From Thalassotalea litorea (GTDB lineage: Bacteria > Pseudomonadota > Gammaproteobacteria > Enterobacterales > Alteromonadaceae), in NCBI RefSeq assembly GCF_005843925.1, contig NZ_VCBC01000017.1:17046-81045 (forward strand): 64,000 bases of DNA, given 5' to 3'. Positions within the stretch are counted from its first letter, which is position 1; each line of letters opens with the position of its first letter. The notes below the pieces were generated by a model. It was not told where the DNA came from. It was given only the letters and a program-made list of their open reading frames with translations, and did not search any database. A program made the translations under genes and the position numbers. This document shows positions 37,298 through 46,978 of the stretch, piece by piece.

Positions 37298-37744
37298 TTA
37301 TTGGCGCGCCAAAGATTCAAACAGCCGTTCCCGTTGAGGTTTTGAAAAGGTGTAGTAGCTGAATTCGATAGGTTTATTGCCGCTTTGTTTAATTCTAATC
37401 ATACGTGGGGATCTGTTTAGTACCTCGAAGCCTGAATACTCCCTCCAGGAAATCGACCTTTTACTTCCATATCGAATAAAGTGAACTCCATCTTCGTCCA
37501 GCTCTATCCCATATTCGATAATGGCGTTACGTCCAGAGTTGAAGGCAATCAACCAAAGCCCTACTAGCACAGATAATACAACCGCTGTTGCTATCCCAAG
37601 CCATATCGTTCTTACATTTAATTCAAGTAAAGTATCACCAATTACTAGAGCTATCACAGCCCCCATTATTACCCACCACTGTTGAATCACGGTTAGATAG
37701 AATCGATTAAATATATTCTGTTTTCGGCTTTGCACTAATTTCAT
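37298..37744 (-). CDS. Small membrane protein with PH-like C-terminal domain
   Basis: 148 residues: two membrane helices (about 22-40 and 47-70), then a soluble C-terminal part with the pattern IELDEDGVHFIRYGSKRSIS-W, like the beta-strands of YcxB/bacterial PH-like domains. Function unknown. Confidence 0.6.
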   Translation of the reverse strand: MKLVQSRKQNIFNRFYLTVIQQWWVIMGAVIALVIGDTLLELNVRTIWLGIATAVVLSVLVGLWLIAFNSGRNAIIEYGIELDEDGVHFIRYGSKRSISWREYSGFEVLNRSPRMIRIKQSGNKPIEFSYYTFSKPQRERLFESLARQ

Positions 37745-37829
37745 GTTGCCATACTTCCCTGTATTGTTATCGCCTGTCGGTTCACATATAGGTTGAATTA
37801 ATGTGGATTATTTAACTATTGCTCAGAAC

Positions 37830-38174
37830 TTATAGCTGCCAAAGTCCATGTTCGATACCACCAAGGAGATAAATGGCAAAGGAGCCTCTCTCCGGAATTT
37901 CCATCGGCGACACAGCGATTTCGGCGCCTTGTTCAGTCACACGCTTAACTGCTTCTTCAATATCATCTACCAGCCAGTATGGACGCACAACCGGGGTTTC
38001 GGTTTCTCTTAACGGCCCTCTTACACCAACAAAAGAACCATCAGCCAGAGCACAGGTTTTTGCGCCACCAAGAAGTGCATCGGATGCGCTAAATTTAACA
38101 TTGTGAACCGCTGCATAAGCAGCACATATTCCCTCAACGTCAAGTGTTACAATTTCCAGATAATGGATTTTCAT
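37830..38174 (-). CDS. VOC family (glyoxalase-fold) protein
   Basis: 114 residues from the ATG at 38174; the longer frame from 38273 adds a tail overlapping the upstream gene and is unlikely. The sequence starts MKIHYLEIVTLDVEGICAAY and has the VOC repeat PYWLVDDIEEAVKRVTEQGAEI. It may bind a metal or small molecule. No specific reaction is predictable. Confidence 0.75.
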   Translation of the reverse strand: MKIHYLEIVTLDVEGICAAYAAVHNVKFSASDALLGGAKTCALADGSFVGVRGPLRETETPVVRPYWLVDDIEEAVKRVTEQGAEIAVSPMEIPERGSFAIYLLGGIEHGLWQL

Positions 38175-38233
38175 AGGTTTCCCGCAACCATAAATATTGC
38201 GATTCAGTATGGCTTCGTTTGCTAATTTAAAAG

Positions 38234-38635
38234 TTAAAGTTTGCCTGGAACCTTGATTCGATTTCTCAACCAATGATTAAGAAAAGCGCCCAACGCTATA
38301 CCAAGAGTATACGCAATTAAGTCACTCCACTTAAAACCAAAACCCAGCACAAGTGCGCCAAGGCTGGTATGCCTTAATTCGTTTATCCAAGGTGCTTGAT
38401 AGATCTGAGAGATTTCAATTAGAAATGCGAATGTAAGCGCGGCTAAAAACAAGGTTGTATTTCTCGCACTGGGCAACGCAATACAGGCTAACCAAAACAC
38501 CATCAGCCCCCACAGAAAATCTCCCAAATATAGATTCACCCAATCAGGAAAACTTACAATACTCGATCTCGATAGAAGACCAAGTCCCACCGTGGATAAT
38601 GTAAGTAGTCCATAGATTAACAACCTCCTGTTCAT
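38234..38635 (-). CDS. DUF2809 membrane protein
   Basis: 133 residues, four membrane segments. The signature stretch EISQIYQAPWINELRHTSLG with the following GFKWSDLIAYTLGIALG is diagnostic of DUF2809. AAGGA precedes the ATG by 7 nt. The VOC gene follows after about 60 bp on the same strand. Function unknown. Confidence 0.85.
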   Translation of the reverse strand: MNRRLLIYGLLTLSTVGLGLLSRSSIVSFPDWVNLYLGDFLWGLMVFWLACIALPSARNTTLFLAALTFAFLIEISQIYQAPWINELRHTSLGALVLGFGFKWSDLIAYTLGIALGAFLNHWLRNRIKVPGKL

Positions 38636-38796
38636 TTTTGATTCCTTTTTAAGAAATTAACATGTACATGTTGAACAGCAATTCGATTACAGGGTTTTGC
38701 ACTTTACACGAAACAATACGGTTATTTTGTATATCAGGCAAACAATATTGGACGCAAATTAAACCAGAAATACGGATTTCTGAAACTCTTACTTAT

Positions 38797-39072
38797 TTAA
38801 CTTTGTATTCTGCGCTTCATTTTATCTCTAATGCTCATTTTCGACTTTAGTTTTAGTGGCAAGAAATACACAAATAAAGCAATAGATAACAGCCCTGATA
38901 CGATGCCTACATAAGCGAGCAATTGGTTGAAACTGGCTAGCGCGTAAAGCAAAACCAAAAGCACCATTAAATAGAGTACGATTTCAACGAGAGCAAATAA
39001 GCCTTTGTTTAAAGCAAAAGTAGCACCACAACATTTACAGCGGTAGTCCCCCCAATAAATAGGTGACACCAA
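38797..39072 (-). CDS. Zinc-ribbon-like small membrane protein, possibly 5'-truncated
   Basis: 91 residues at most. Starts near a CKCCGATF motif (half of a zinc ribbon) and has two membrane helices (about 26-43 and 48-70). No ATG is available: a TGA lies two codons before the earliest TTG/GTG, so the normal N-terminus, which would carry the first CxxC pair, seems lost. Either a start at TTG/GTG or a truncated remnant. Confidence 0.4.
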   Translation of the reverse strand: MVSPIYWGDYRCKCCGATFALNKGLFALVEIVLYLMVLLVLLYALASFNQLLAYVGIVSGLLSIALFVYFLPLKLKSKMSIRDKMKRRIQS

Positions 39073-39272
39073 ACATCAGGCTCTTTTTTGCTAATGGATT
39101 TATGCCATTCTCATGACATTTCATAATCGTTAAACAAGAAAATCAAAATTAATTCATTAAATTACTAATTCAAAGCCTAAAATACAATCAATAACGCATC
39201 CAGTAACACTCCAGGAAAATACAGAATTCAAGATCTGACCCCATTATTATCATGGAGGTAATATCTCGACAA

Positions 39273-39598
39273 GATACATGGACGTATTGAATGTCGAGAT
39301 ATCATGGAAGGCAATATCTCGACAAAGCTCATCATCTCTGGCAAACCCTCCCTTGCTACCATCCATGGTACGGGAGGAAAGATACATGGACGTATTGAAT
39401 GTCGAGATATCATGGATGGTAATATCTCGACTAAGCTCATCATCCATGTGCAAACCCTCCCTTGCTACCATCCATGGTACGGGAGGAAAGATACATGGAC
39501 GTATTGAATGTCGAGATATCATGGATGGTAATATCTCGACTAAGCTCATCATCCATGTGCAAACCCTCCCTTGCTACCATCCATGGTACGGGAGGATA
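39273..39598. repeat. 108/109-bp tandem repeat, three copies
   Basis: Units start at 39273, 39381 and 39490. The second and third are almost identical; the first differs at a few sites and the sequence left of it is a further partial copy. Each unit holds two inverted repeats: GTCGAGATAT/ATATCTCGAC, and CCTCCC...GGGAGG around a CCATGG core. Open frames through the array reflect the repeat and are not genes. It lies between the small membrane gene and the sucD terminator. Confidence 0.92.
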
Positions 39599-39613
39599 AG
39601 CACATCCATGTGC

Positions 39614-39651
39614 AAAAAAAACGCCCCGATACCGAAGTAACGAGGCGTTTT
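39614..39651 (-). terminator. Terminator of the sdh-suc operon
   Basis: AAAACGCCCCG pairs with CGAGGCGTTTT with one mismatch, around a 12-nt loop, 18 bp after the sucD stop. Confidence 0.8.
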
Positions 39652-39668
39652 ATCAAACTAGTGGTAAA

Positions 39669-40541
39669 TTACCAACCAGTTTTCTCAGTCAATGCTTTAC
39701 CGATGTCAGCAAGTGAACGAACGGTTTTAACACCTGCAGCTTCAAGAGCCGCGAATTTCTCGTCAGCAGTACCTTTACCACCAGCAATGATCGCACCGGC
39801 ATGACCCATACGCTTACCTGGAGGAGCAGTAACACCTGCGATGTAAGAAACCACTGGCTTAGATACATTAGCTTTAATGTATTCAGCAGCTTCTTCTTCT
39901 GCAGTACCACCGATCTCACCGATCATCACGATCGCTTCAGTTTGCGGATCGTTTTCGAACATTTCAAGAACGTCAATGAAGTTCGTACCTGGGATAGGAT
40001 CACCACCAATACCAACACACGTAGACTGACCGAAACCGGCATCTGTCGTTTGCTTAACGGCTTCATAAGTCAATGTACCTGAACGAGATACAATACCTAC
40101 TTTACCTGGCTTGTGGATGTGACCTGGCATGATACCAATTTTGGTTTCGCCCGGAGTGATAACACCTGGGCAGTTTGGACCAATCATGCGAACGCCAGTT
40201 TCTTCAAGCTTCACTTTAACGTCAAGCATGTCTAGCGTAGGAATACCTTCAGTGATAGTAACGATTAGCTCGATACCAGCATCGATAGCTTCTAAGATTG
40301 CGTCTTTACAGAAAGGCGCAGGAACGTAGATAACTGTCGCTGTAGCACCAGTTGCTTCTACCGCTTCACGAACCGTGTTAAATACCGGTAAACCTAAGTG
40401 CGTTTGACCGCCTTTACCAGGAGATACACCACCAACCATTTGCGTACCGTAATCGATCGCTTGCTCAGAGTGGAAAGTACCTTGACCACCAGTGAAACCT
40501 TGACAGATCACCTTGGTATCTTTGTTAATTAATACAGACAT
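39669..40541 (-). CDS. sucD: Succinyl-CoA synthetase alpha subunit
   Basis: 290 residues (E. coli 289). CoA-binding N-terminal Rossmann domain with GFTGGQGTFHSEQAI, then the ligase domain; the phospho-histidine is in GHAGAI. With SucC it converts succinyl-CoA to succinate with formation of ATP or GTP. The start overlaps the sucC stop by one base (TAATG). Last gene of the TCA operon. Confidence 0.97.
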   Translation of the reverse strand: MSVLINKDTKVICQGFTGGQGTFHSEQAIDYGTQMVGGVSPGKGGQTHLGLPVFNTVREAVEATGATATVIYVPAPFCKDAILEAIDAGIELIVTITEGIPTLDMLDVKVKLEETGVRMIGPNCPGVITPGETKIGIMPGHIHKPGKVGIVSRSGTLTYEAVKQTTDAGFGQSTCVGIGGDPIPGTNFIDVLEMFENDPQTEAIVMIGEIGGTAEEEAAEYIKANVSKPVVSYIAGVTAPPGKRMGHAGAIIAGGKGTADEKFAALEAAGVKTVRSLADIGKALTEKTGW

Positions 40542-41707
40542 TATTTGCCCTCCGCAGCAGCAACAACTTTCTCAGCAGCGTCTGTTAAAGACTCAGCAGC
40601 GATTACGTCAACGTCAGAGTTCGCTAAGACTTCACGACCAGCTTCTGCGTTAGTACCTTCTAAACGAACAACAACAGGAACGTTTACGCCAACTTCTTTA
40701 ACCGCACCAATGATACCTTCTGCGATCATGTCACAACGAACGATACCACCGAAGATGTTTACAAGTACTGCTTTTACATTGTCGTCAGACAAGATGATTT
40801 TGAATGCTTCTGCAACACGCTCTTTCGTCGCGCCACCACCAACATCAAGGAAGTTTGCAGGTTTACCACCGTGCAAATTAACGATATCCATTGTACCCAT
40901 TGCAAGGCCAGCACCGTTAACCATACAACCAACGTTTCCGTCTAGTGCTACGTAGTTCAGTTCCCACTGAGCTGCGTGCGCTTCACGCTCGTCTTCCTGT
41001 GAAGGATCGTGCATGCCACGGATCTTCGGTTGACGATAAAGTGCATTGGAATCTACGCCGATTTTACCGTCTAGACAGTGCAAGTTACCTTCGTCAGTAA
41101 TGACCAACGGGTTGATTTCCAATAATGCGAAATCGTGATCGTTGAACATGTTGCCAAGACCCATGAAGATCTTAACAAACTGCTTCATTTGCACTGGGTT
41201 AAGACCCAATTTGAAGCCTAGTTCACGTGCTTGGTAAGCTTGTGGGCCTACAAGTGGATCAATCGCTGCTTTGTGAATCAAGTGTGGCGTTTCTTCAGCA
41301 ACAGTCTCGATATCAACACCACCTTCAGTAGATGCCATAAATACTACGCGACGAGTACCACGGTCTACCACTGCACCTAAGTACAATTCGTTGGCGATAT
41401 CGGTACAGCTCTCAACCAAAATTTTTGCAACTGGCTGACCATTTGCGTCTGTTTGATACGTAACTAGGTTTTTACCTAACCAGTGCTGTGCAAATTCTTT
41501 AATTTCTTCTTTGGTTTTTACTAGCTTAACACCGCCAGCTTTACCGCGGCCACCAGCGTGAACCTGAGCTTTAACCACCCACATATCGCCGCCGATCTTG
41601 TCAGCAGCCTCAGCAGCTTCTTGAGGGGTATCGCAAGCAAAACCCTCTGAAACTGGTAAACCATATTCTGCGAATAATTGCTTCGCTTGATACTCATGCA
41701 AATTCAT
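40541..41707 (-). CDS. sucC: Succinyl-CoA synthetase beta subunit
   Basis: 388 residues from the ATG at 41707, equal to E. coli SucC; a TTG four codons upstream is not needed. Begins MNLHEYQAKQLFAEYGLPV; ATP-grasp motifs KAQVHAGGRGKAGGV and the C-terminal NIFGGIVRCD are present. Coupled to sucD by a 1-bp overlap; 133 bp separate it from sucB, a gap as in other sucABCD operons. Confidence 0.97.
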   Translation of the reverse strand: MNLHEYQAKQLFAEYGLPVSEGFACDTPQEAAEAADKIGGDMWVVKAQVHAGGRGKAGGVKLVKTKEEIKEFAQHWLGKNLVTYQTDANGQPVAKILVESCTDIANELYLGAVVDRGTRRVVFMASTEGGVDIETVAEETPHLIHKAAIDPLVGPQAYQARELGFKLGLNPVQMKQFVKIFMGLGNMFNDHDFALLEINPLVITDEGNLHCLDGKIGVDSNALYRQPKIRGMHDPSQEDEREAHAAQWELNYVALDGNVGCMVNGAGLAMGTMDIVNLHGGKPANFLDVGGGATKERVAEAFKIILSDDNVKAVLVNIFGGIVRCDMIAEGIIGAVKEVGVNVPVVVRLEGTNAEAGREVLANSDVDVIAAESLTDAAEKVVAAAEGK

Positions 41708-41840
41708 GGTGTTTTCCAATTATCGATATAGAAAAATAGCAGCGTTAACTGCCTGTAAAAAAATTGTTGCGATTATAATCACTGTAAGGCACAGAAGATA
41801 GTCCCTTACAGTGAATTTCCGAACAAATTTTGGTTAAAAA

Positions 41841-43340
41841 TTAGATGTCTAACAATAGGCGTGTTGGATCTTCTAATAACTCTTTAATGGTTACCAAGAA
41901 GCCAACCGATTCTTTACCATCGATTAGACGATGATCATAAGAAAGCGCCAGATACATCATTGGCAGGATTTCAACCTTACCATCTACCGCCATAGGACGA
42001 TCCTGGATTTTGTGCATACCCAAAATCGCTGTTTGCGGAAGGTTAATGATAGGTGTTGAAAGTAATGAACCAAATACACCACCATTAGTAATGGTGAAGT
42101 TACCGCCCTGCATTTCGTCCATGGTTAGTTTACCGTCACGACCTTTGATCGCAAGGGCACGGATACCATTCTCAATACCCGCCATACCTAGCTGGTCAGC
42201 ATCACGCAATACTGGTGTTACCAAACCGCGAGGTGTCGATACGGCAATCGATACATCAAAGAAGTTGTGATATACGATATCATCGCCATCGATTGATGCG
42301 TTCACCGAAGGGAAACGCTTCAACGCTTCGGTTACGGCTTTAACGTAGAAAGACATAAAGCCTAAACGAGCACCGTGACGTTCTTCAAACACATCTTTGT
42401 ACTGCTTACGCAAATCCATGATAGGTTTCATGTTAACTTCGTTAAACGTGGTTAACATTGCCGTTGAGTTTTTCGCTTCAAGAAGACGATTGGCGATAGT
42501 TTTACGTAAACGTGTCATTGGTACACGTTTTTGGCTACGCTCACCTTGAACAACTGCAGGGGCCGCAGCAGCAGGAGCTGCTTTTGCCGCTGGCGCAGGT
42601 GCTTTCGCTTTTGCCAGATGTGCTTCAATATCTTCTTTAGAGATACGACCGCCCTTACCTGTGCCTTTAACCTGAGCGGCTGTTAGACCTTTCTCGGTTA
42701 GTAAGCGACGTACTGATGGGCTGGCAATCTCATCACCAGCTGCATCCGAAGCGTCTGAAGACTCAACGGCAGCAACGGGCGCAGATGTTGCACCGGCATT
42801 CAATTGGCCGATCAACTGCTCGCCTAATACGGTATCGCCTTCCGCGTGGATGATCTTACCGATCACGCCATCTTCTTCAGCAACCACTTCCAATACAACT
42901 TTATCGGTTTCGATATCAACCAGGTTTTGGTCACGAGTTACCGCTTCACCTTCAGCGACATGCCAGGTAGATACCGTCGCGTCAGCAACGGATTCTGGTA
43001 ATACCGGAACCTTGATATCAATAACTTTACCCGCGGCTGTTTTCGCAGCCGGTGCTTTTGCTTCGCTTTTCGCTTCCGCTTTTGCAGGAGCTGCTTTGCT
43101 GTCAACATCCGATAAAATCGCCAGTAATTGCTCGCCTAATACGGTAGCGCCTTCTTGCTCAAGAATTTCCGTCACAACACCGTCAGCCGGTGCCGGCACT
43201 TCCAACACGACTTTATCAGTTTCAATTTCTACTAAAACCTGATCACGGCTTACGGATTCACCCACTTCTACTTGCCAGGTCGCAACACTTGCATCGGCTA
43301 CTGACTCTGGTAATACGGGAACCTTAATTTCAGTTGTCAT
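41841..43340 (-). CDS. sucB: Dihydrolipoyl succinyltransferase (2-oxoglutarate dehydrogenase E2)
   Basis: 499 residues, about 95 more than E. coli SucB because there are two lipoyl domains (about 1-77 and 108-185), each with the lipoylated lysine in IETDKVVLEV. Ala/Pro/Lys-rich linkers, a peripheral-subunit-binding domain (near 209-245, SPSVRRLLTEKGL) and the catalytic domain follow, ending with SYDHRLIDGKE (catalytic His and Asp). Transfers succinyl to CoA. It lies 34 bp behind sucA. Confidence 0.96.
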   Translation of the reverse strand: MTTEIKVPVLPESVADASVATWQVEVGESVSRDQVLVEIETDKVVLEVPAPADGVVTEILEQEGATVLGEQLLAILSDVDSKAAPAKAEAKSEAKAPAAKTAAGKVIDIKVPVLPESVADATVSTWHVAEGEAVTRDQNLVDIETDKVVLEVVAEEDGVIGKIIHAEGDTVLGEQLIGQLNAGATSAPVAAVESSDASDAAGDEIASPSVRRLLTEKGLTAAQVKGTGKGGRISKEDIEAHLAKAKAPAPAAKAAPAAAAPAVVQGERSQKRVPMTRLRKTIANRLLEAKNSTAMLTTFNEVNMKPIMDLRKQYKDVFEERHGARLGFMSFYVKAVTEALKRFPSVNASIDGDDIVYHNFFDVSIAVSTPRGLVTPVLRDADQLGMAGIENGIRALAIKGRDGKLTMDEMQGGNFTITNGGVFGSLLSTPIINLPQTAILGMHKIQDRPMAVDGKVEILPMMYLALSYDHRLIDGKESVGFLVTIKELLEDPTRLLLDI

Positions 43341-43374
43341 TAATTTATTCCTTACTCACAATTCTTTAACTGGC

Positions 43375-46173
43375 TTATTTTATCGTTAGCGCATCGTTAA
43401 CCAATGCCTGTTGCTCTTTCACATGCAATGACATGTAACCGACAGCAGGTGCGGCGGAAGCTTTTCTGCCGGCATAAGTCAGAGTTGCTCCTTTTGGAAT
43501 TGAATTCCAAAAGTGATGCTGACTGCAATACCAGGCACCCTGGTTTTGCGGCTCTTCCTGACACCAGACGAAATCTTTAACGTTTGGATATTCGGCAATA
43601 ATCGCCTTCAACTCTTCTTCCGGGAATGGATAGAGTTGTTCAATACGGACAATTGCAATGTTGTTTAACTCTTGCTTGCGACGTTTCTCAAGCAATTCGT
43701 AGTAAACCTTACCACTACACATTACGATGCGTTTCACCGCCTTCTTGTCTAACTCATCCACTTCACCAATGACGTTTTGGTAAACGCCAGATGCCAGTTC
43801 TTCCATAGAAGAAACCGCAAGAGGATGACGAAGTAATGATTTCGGAGACATCACAATCAGAGGACGACGCATTGGACGCACAACCTGACGACGTAACATG
43901 TTAAACACCTGAGCTGGCGTCGATGGCACACAGACTTGCATATTGTGATCAGCACACAGTTGCAAGAAACGCTCTAAACGAGCGGAAGAGTGCTCTGGTC
44001 CCTGCCCTTCATAACCATGCGGAAGTAACATTGTCAGGCCACATAAACGGCCCCACTTTTGCTCTCCAGAGGACAAGAACTGGTCGAATACCACTTGGGC
44101 ACCGTTGGCAAAGTCACCAAATTGCGCTTCCCAGATGGTCAAGCCGCTTGGTTCTGCTGTGGTATAACCGTATTCAAATGCCAATACAGCAACTTCAGAT
44201 AAGACCGAGTCGTAGACCTCAAATGGCCCCTGACCTTCACGGATATGCTGCAAAGGCATATAAGTGCTGGCATCTTCCTGATTGTGCAATACCGAATGAC
44301 GATGGAAGAAAGTGCCTCGGCCAGAATCCTGACCGGTAATGCGTACTCGCTCACCAAGATCAACAATCGACGCATACGCCAGGTTTTCTGCAAAGCCCCA
44401 ATCAAGTAGCTTCTCACCATTGGCCATTTTTACGCGATCGTCATAAATTTTCTTCACCCGAGATTGCAACTTGTGCTCACTTGGGTAACTGGATATCGAC
44501 TTTGCCAATGATTTCAGGTGATTAAGATCAATTTCATGATCATATTCATCATCCCAGTCATGGCCAAGATACGGCGTCCAGTCGACGCTGTGCTCGGTCA
44601 TTGGACGCCATTGTTCAACAGTACACTGACCTTCATCCAACAACTGGCGATAGTAATCCACCATCTCTTTGTTTTTGCTTTCGGTCAGATGATTTTGAGC
44701 AATCATCTTGTCGGCAAATAACTGGCGAGGTGTTTTGTGTTTCTTGATTTCCTGGTACATCAACGGTTGCGTTGCATTTGGCTCATCCGCTTCGTTATGA
44801 CCATGACGGCGATAACACACCAAATCAATCACAACATCGCGTTTGAACTTGTTACGGAAATCTAAAGCGATTTGGGTGGCAAGAACCACGGCTTCAGGAT
44901 CGTCACCATTAACATGAAAAATCGGCGCCTGAACCATTTTTGCAATATCGGTACAGTACTCGGTTGAGCGCGTATCTTCCGGTTTTGAGGTTGTAAAACC
45001 AACCTGGTTATTGACCACAATACGAATGGTACCGCCAACTTTATAAGCACGGGCCTGAGACATATTGAATGTCTCCTGAACCACACCTTGACCGGCAATC
45101 GCACTGTCACCATGAATGGTAATTGGCAGTACTAAATCGCCTTTGTCGCAATCACGACGGTCAAGACGAGCACGCACCGAACCGATAACCACTGGGTTAA
45201 CAATTTCCAGATGCGACGGGTTAAACGCTAACGCTAAATGCACATTACCACCTGGGGTAATGAAATCTGACGAGTAACCCTGATGATATTTCACATCACC
45301 CGAACCGATAACATCAATTTTACCGGCGAATTCGTCGAATAATTTGCTTGGGTTTTTACCCATCACGTTAACCAAAACGTTTAGACGGCCACGGTGAGCC
45401 ATACCGAGAACAACTTCTTTGGTTCCGTGTTCACCCGCTCGGGTGATTAATGCTTTTAGCATTGGGATTAAACTATCGCCACCTTCTAAAGAGAAGCGCT
45501 TAGCACCCGGGAATTTTGCACCCAGATATTTTTCCAATCCGTCTGCGGCAATCAAGTCCTTTAAAATTTCAGTCTGTTGTTCCGCGGTATAATTCGCTTT
45601 TGACTGAACCGATTCCAAACGTTGTTGGATCCAACGTTTTTCACGGGTTGACGTGATATGCATATACTCGGCGCCAATCGATCCACAATAGGTTTTTTCT
45701 AACGTCTCGTGGATATTGCCAAGTTTCATGGCTTCCTGACCGACGGCCAGTGAACCTACGTTAAACTCTTTATCGTATTCAGATTTGGATAATTCGTGAT
45801 GAGATAATTCCAGATCGCGAACCCGAGGACGTTGCCAAATTCCAAGCGGATCAAGGCGCGCATTCTGGTGACCACGAAAACGATAAGCGTTGATTAATTG
45901 CAGGACACGAACTTGCTTGGTATCCGCGGGAGCGCTGACAACCTGCTGTGGTCCTTGTTTGGCCAATTCACGAAACTGCTCGCGAATCACCGAATGATTG
46001 GTCTCTACCTTAACCCCATCTAGGGCTGGTAACTCGTCAAAAATTTTGCGCCACTCATCAGATACAGAATGAGCATTTTCTAAATAGGATTCGTACAGCT
46101 CTTCTATATAAGCGGCATTGTTTCCACTTAAATGGGAAGACCCTAACCAAGCCTTCATTACACCTTCGGGCAT
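43375..46173 (-). CDS. sucA: 2-Oxoglutarate dehydrogenase E1
   Basis: 932 residues (E. coli 933). Thiamine diphosphate motif GDSAIAGQGVVQE and the substrate-site histidines in GMAHRGRLNVL and AFNPSHLEIV are present; C-terminal RIEQLYPFPEEEL fits. The first ATG gives the same N-terminal length as E. coli. It decarboxylates 2-oxoglutarate and passes succinyl to SucB. Follows sdhB by 81 bp in the shared sdh-suc operon. The E3 (lpd) gene is not here, as usual. Confidence 0.97.
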   Translation of the reverse strand: MPEGVMKAWLGSSHLSGNNAAYIEELYESYLENAHSVSDEWRKIFDELPALDGVKVETNHSVIREQFRELAKQGPQQVVSAPADTKQVRVLQLINAYRFRGHQNARLDPLGIWQRPRVRDLELSHHELSKSEYDKEFNVGSLAVGQEAMKLGNIHETLEKTYCGSIGAEYMHITSTREKRWIQQRLESVQSKANYTAEQQTEILKDLIAADGLEKYLGAKFPGAKRFSLEGGDSLIPMLKALITRAGEHGTKEVVLGMAHRGRLNVLVNVMGKNPSKLFDEFAGKIDVIGSGDVKYHQGYSSDFITPGGNVHLALAFNPSHLEIVNPVVIGSVRARLDRRDCDKGDLVLPITIHGDSAIAGQGVVQETFNMSQARAYKVGGTIRIVVNNQVGFTTSKPEDTRSTEYCTDIAKMVQAPIFHVNGDDPEAVVLATQIALDFRNKFKRDVVIDLVCYRRHGHNEADEPNATQPLMYQEIKKHKTPRQLFADKMIAQNHLTESKNKEMVDYYRQLLDEGQCTVEQWRPMTEHSVDWTPYLGHDWDDEYDHEIDLNHLKSLAKSISSYPSEHKLQSRVKKIYDDRVKMANGEKLLDWGFAENLAYASIVDLGERVRITGQDSGRGTFFHRHSVLHNQEDASTYMPLQHIREGQGPFEVYDSVLSEVAVLAFEYGYTTAEPSGLTIWEAQFGDFANGAQVVFDQFLSSGEQKWGRLCGLTMLLPHGYEGQGPEHSSARLERFLQLCADHNMQVCVPSTPAQVFNMLRRQVVRPMRRPLIVMSPKSLLRHPLAVSSMEELASGVYQNVIGEVDELDKKAVKRIVMCSGKVYYELLEKRRKQELNNIAIVRIEQLYPFPEEELKAIIAEYPNVKDFVWCQEEPQNQGAWYCSQHHFWNSIPKGATLTYAGRKASAAPAVGYMSLHVKEQQALVNDALTIK

Positions 46174-46254
46174 TGCCTGTTCCTTTTCGGGCTAAAGCAA
46201 CAAAATAAAAGATTAATCAAGATGCCGGACTTTACCAAAGCCCGGCACGCTTCA

Positions 46255-46965
46255 CTAAACCGCTCTTTGTAACAACATGGATTTGATCGAACCAATTGCT
46301 TTGGTTGGGTTCAAACCTTTTGGACAAACGTCAACACAGTTCATGATACCGTGACAGCGGAATACGCTGTATGCATCCTGTAAGTCATCTAAACGCTCGT
46401 CGGTTGCGGTATCACGGCTATCGATTAAGAATCGATAAGCATGGAGCAACCCTGCAGGACCAATGAACTTGTCTGGGTTCCACCAGAACGAAGGACACGA
46501 AGTCGAACAACACGCGCAAAGAATACACTCGTACAGACCATCCAACTTTTCACGTTCTTCCAGTGATTGCAGATGCTCACGAGACGGTTGGCTTTTGCCA
46601 TCGTTAATTAAGTACGGTTTGATTTTTTCATACTGGTTGTAGAATTGCGTCATATCAATGATCAAGTCACGCACAACCGGTAAGCCAGGTAGTGGACGCA
46701 AGACAATTTTGTCTGCTTTCACGTCTGATAATGGCGTAATACACGCCAGACCATTTTTACCATTCATATTCAAACCATCACTACCACAAACACCTTCACG
46801 GCATGAGCGACGGAATGATAAAGATGGATCCTGTTCTTTCAATAAGATCAACGCATCAAGAACCATCATGTCAGAGCCTTCAGGAACCTCTAACTCATAG
46901 TCCTTCATGTAAGGAGCATTATCGACATCAGGGTTATAGCGGTAAATCGAAAACGTTTGTTTCAT
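46255..46965 (-). CDS. sdhB: Succinate dehydrogenase iron-sulfur subunit
   Basis: 236 residues from the ATG at 46965 (E. coli 238); the longer frame overlaps sdhA. Cysteine motifs for the 2Fe-2S cluster (SCREGVCGSDG) and the 4Fe-4S/3Fe-4S clusters (CILCACCSTSCPSFWWN, CHGIMNCVDVCPKGLNP) are intact. Carries electrons from SdhA to ubiquinone in the inner membrane. Confidence 0.97.
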   Translation of the reverse strand: MKQTFSIYRYNPDVDNAPYMKDYELEVPEGSDMMVLDALILLKEQDPSLSFRRSCREGVCGSDGLNMNGKNGLACITPLSDVKADKIVLRPLPGLPVVRDLIIDMTQFYNQYEKIKPYLINDGKSQPSREHLQSLEEREKLDGLYECILCACCSTSCPSFWWNPDKFIGPAGLLHAYRFLIDSRDTATDERLDDLQDAYSVFRCHGIMNCVDVCPKGLNPTKAIGSIKSMLLQRAV

Positions 46966-46978
46966 CCTGTTCTGCTCC

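Noticed and set aside
38662..38850. 62-codon plus-strand frame
   Set aside because: Overlaps the end of the zinc-ribbon membrane gene, with no ribosome site or hydrophobic pattern of its own.
39273..39598. CRISPR-like array
   Set aside because: Whole units are repeated, including what would be spacers, and no cas genes are near.
39250..39640. Overlapping open frames on both strands in the tandem repeat (up to 120 codons)
   Set aside because: They follow the repeat period in several frames at once, have no ribosome sites, and repeat the same peptide; they result from stop-free repeats.
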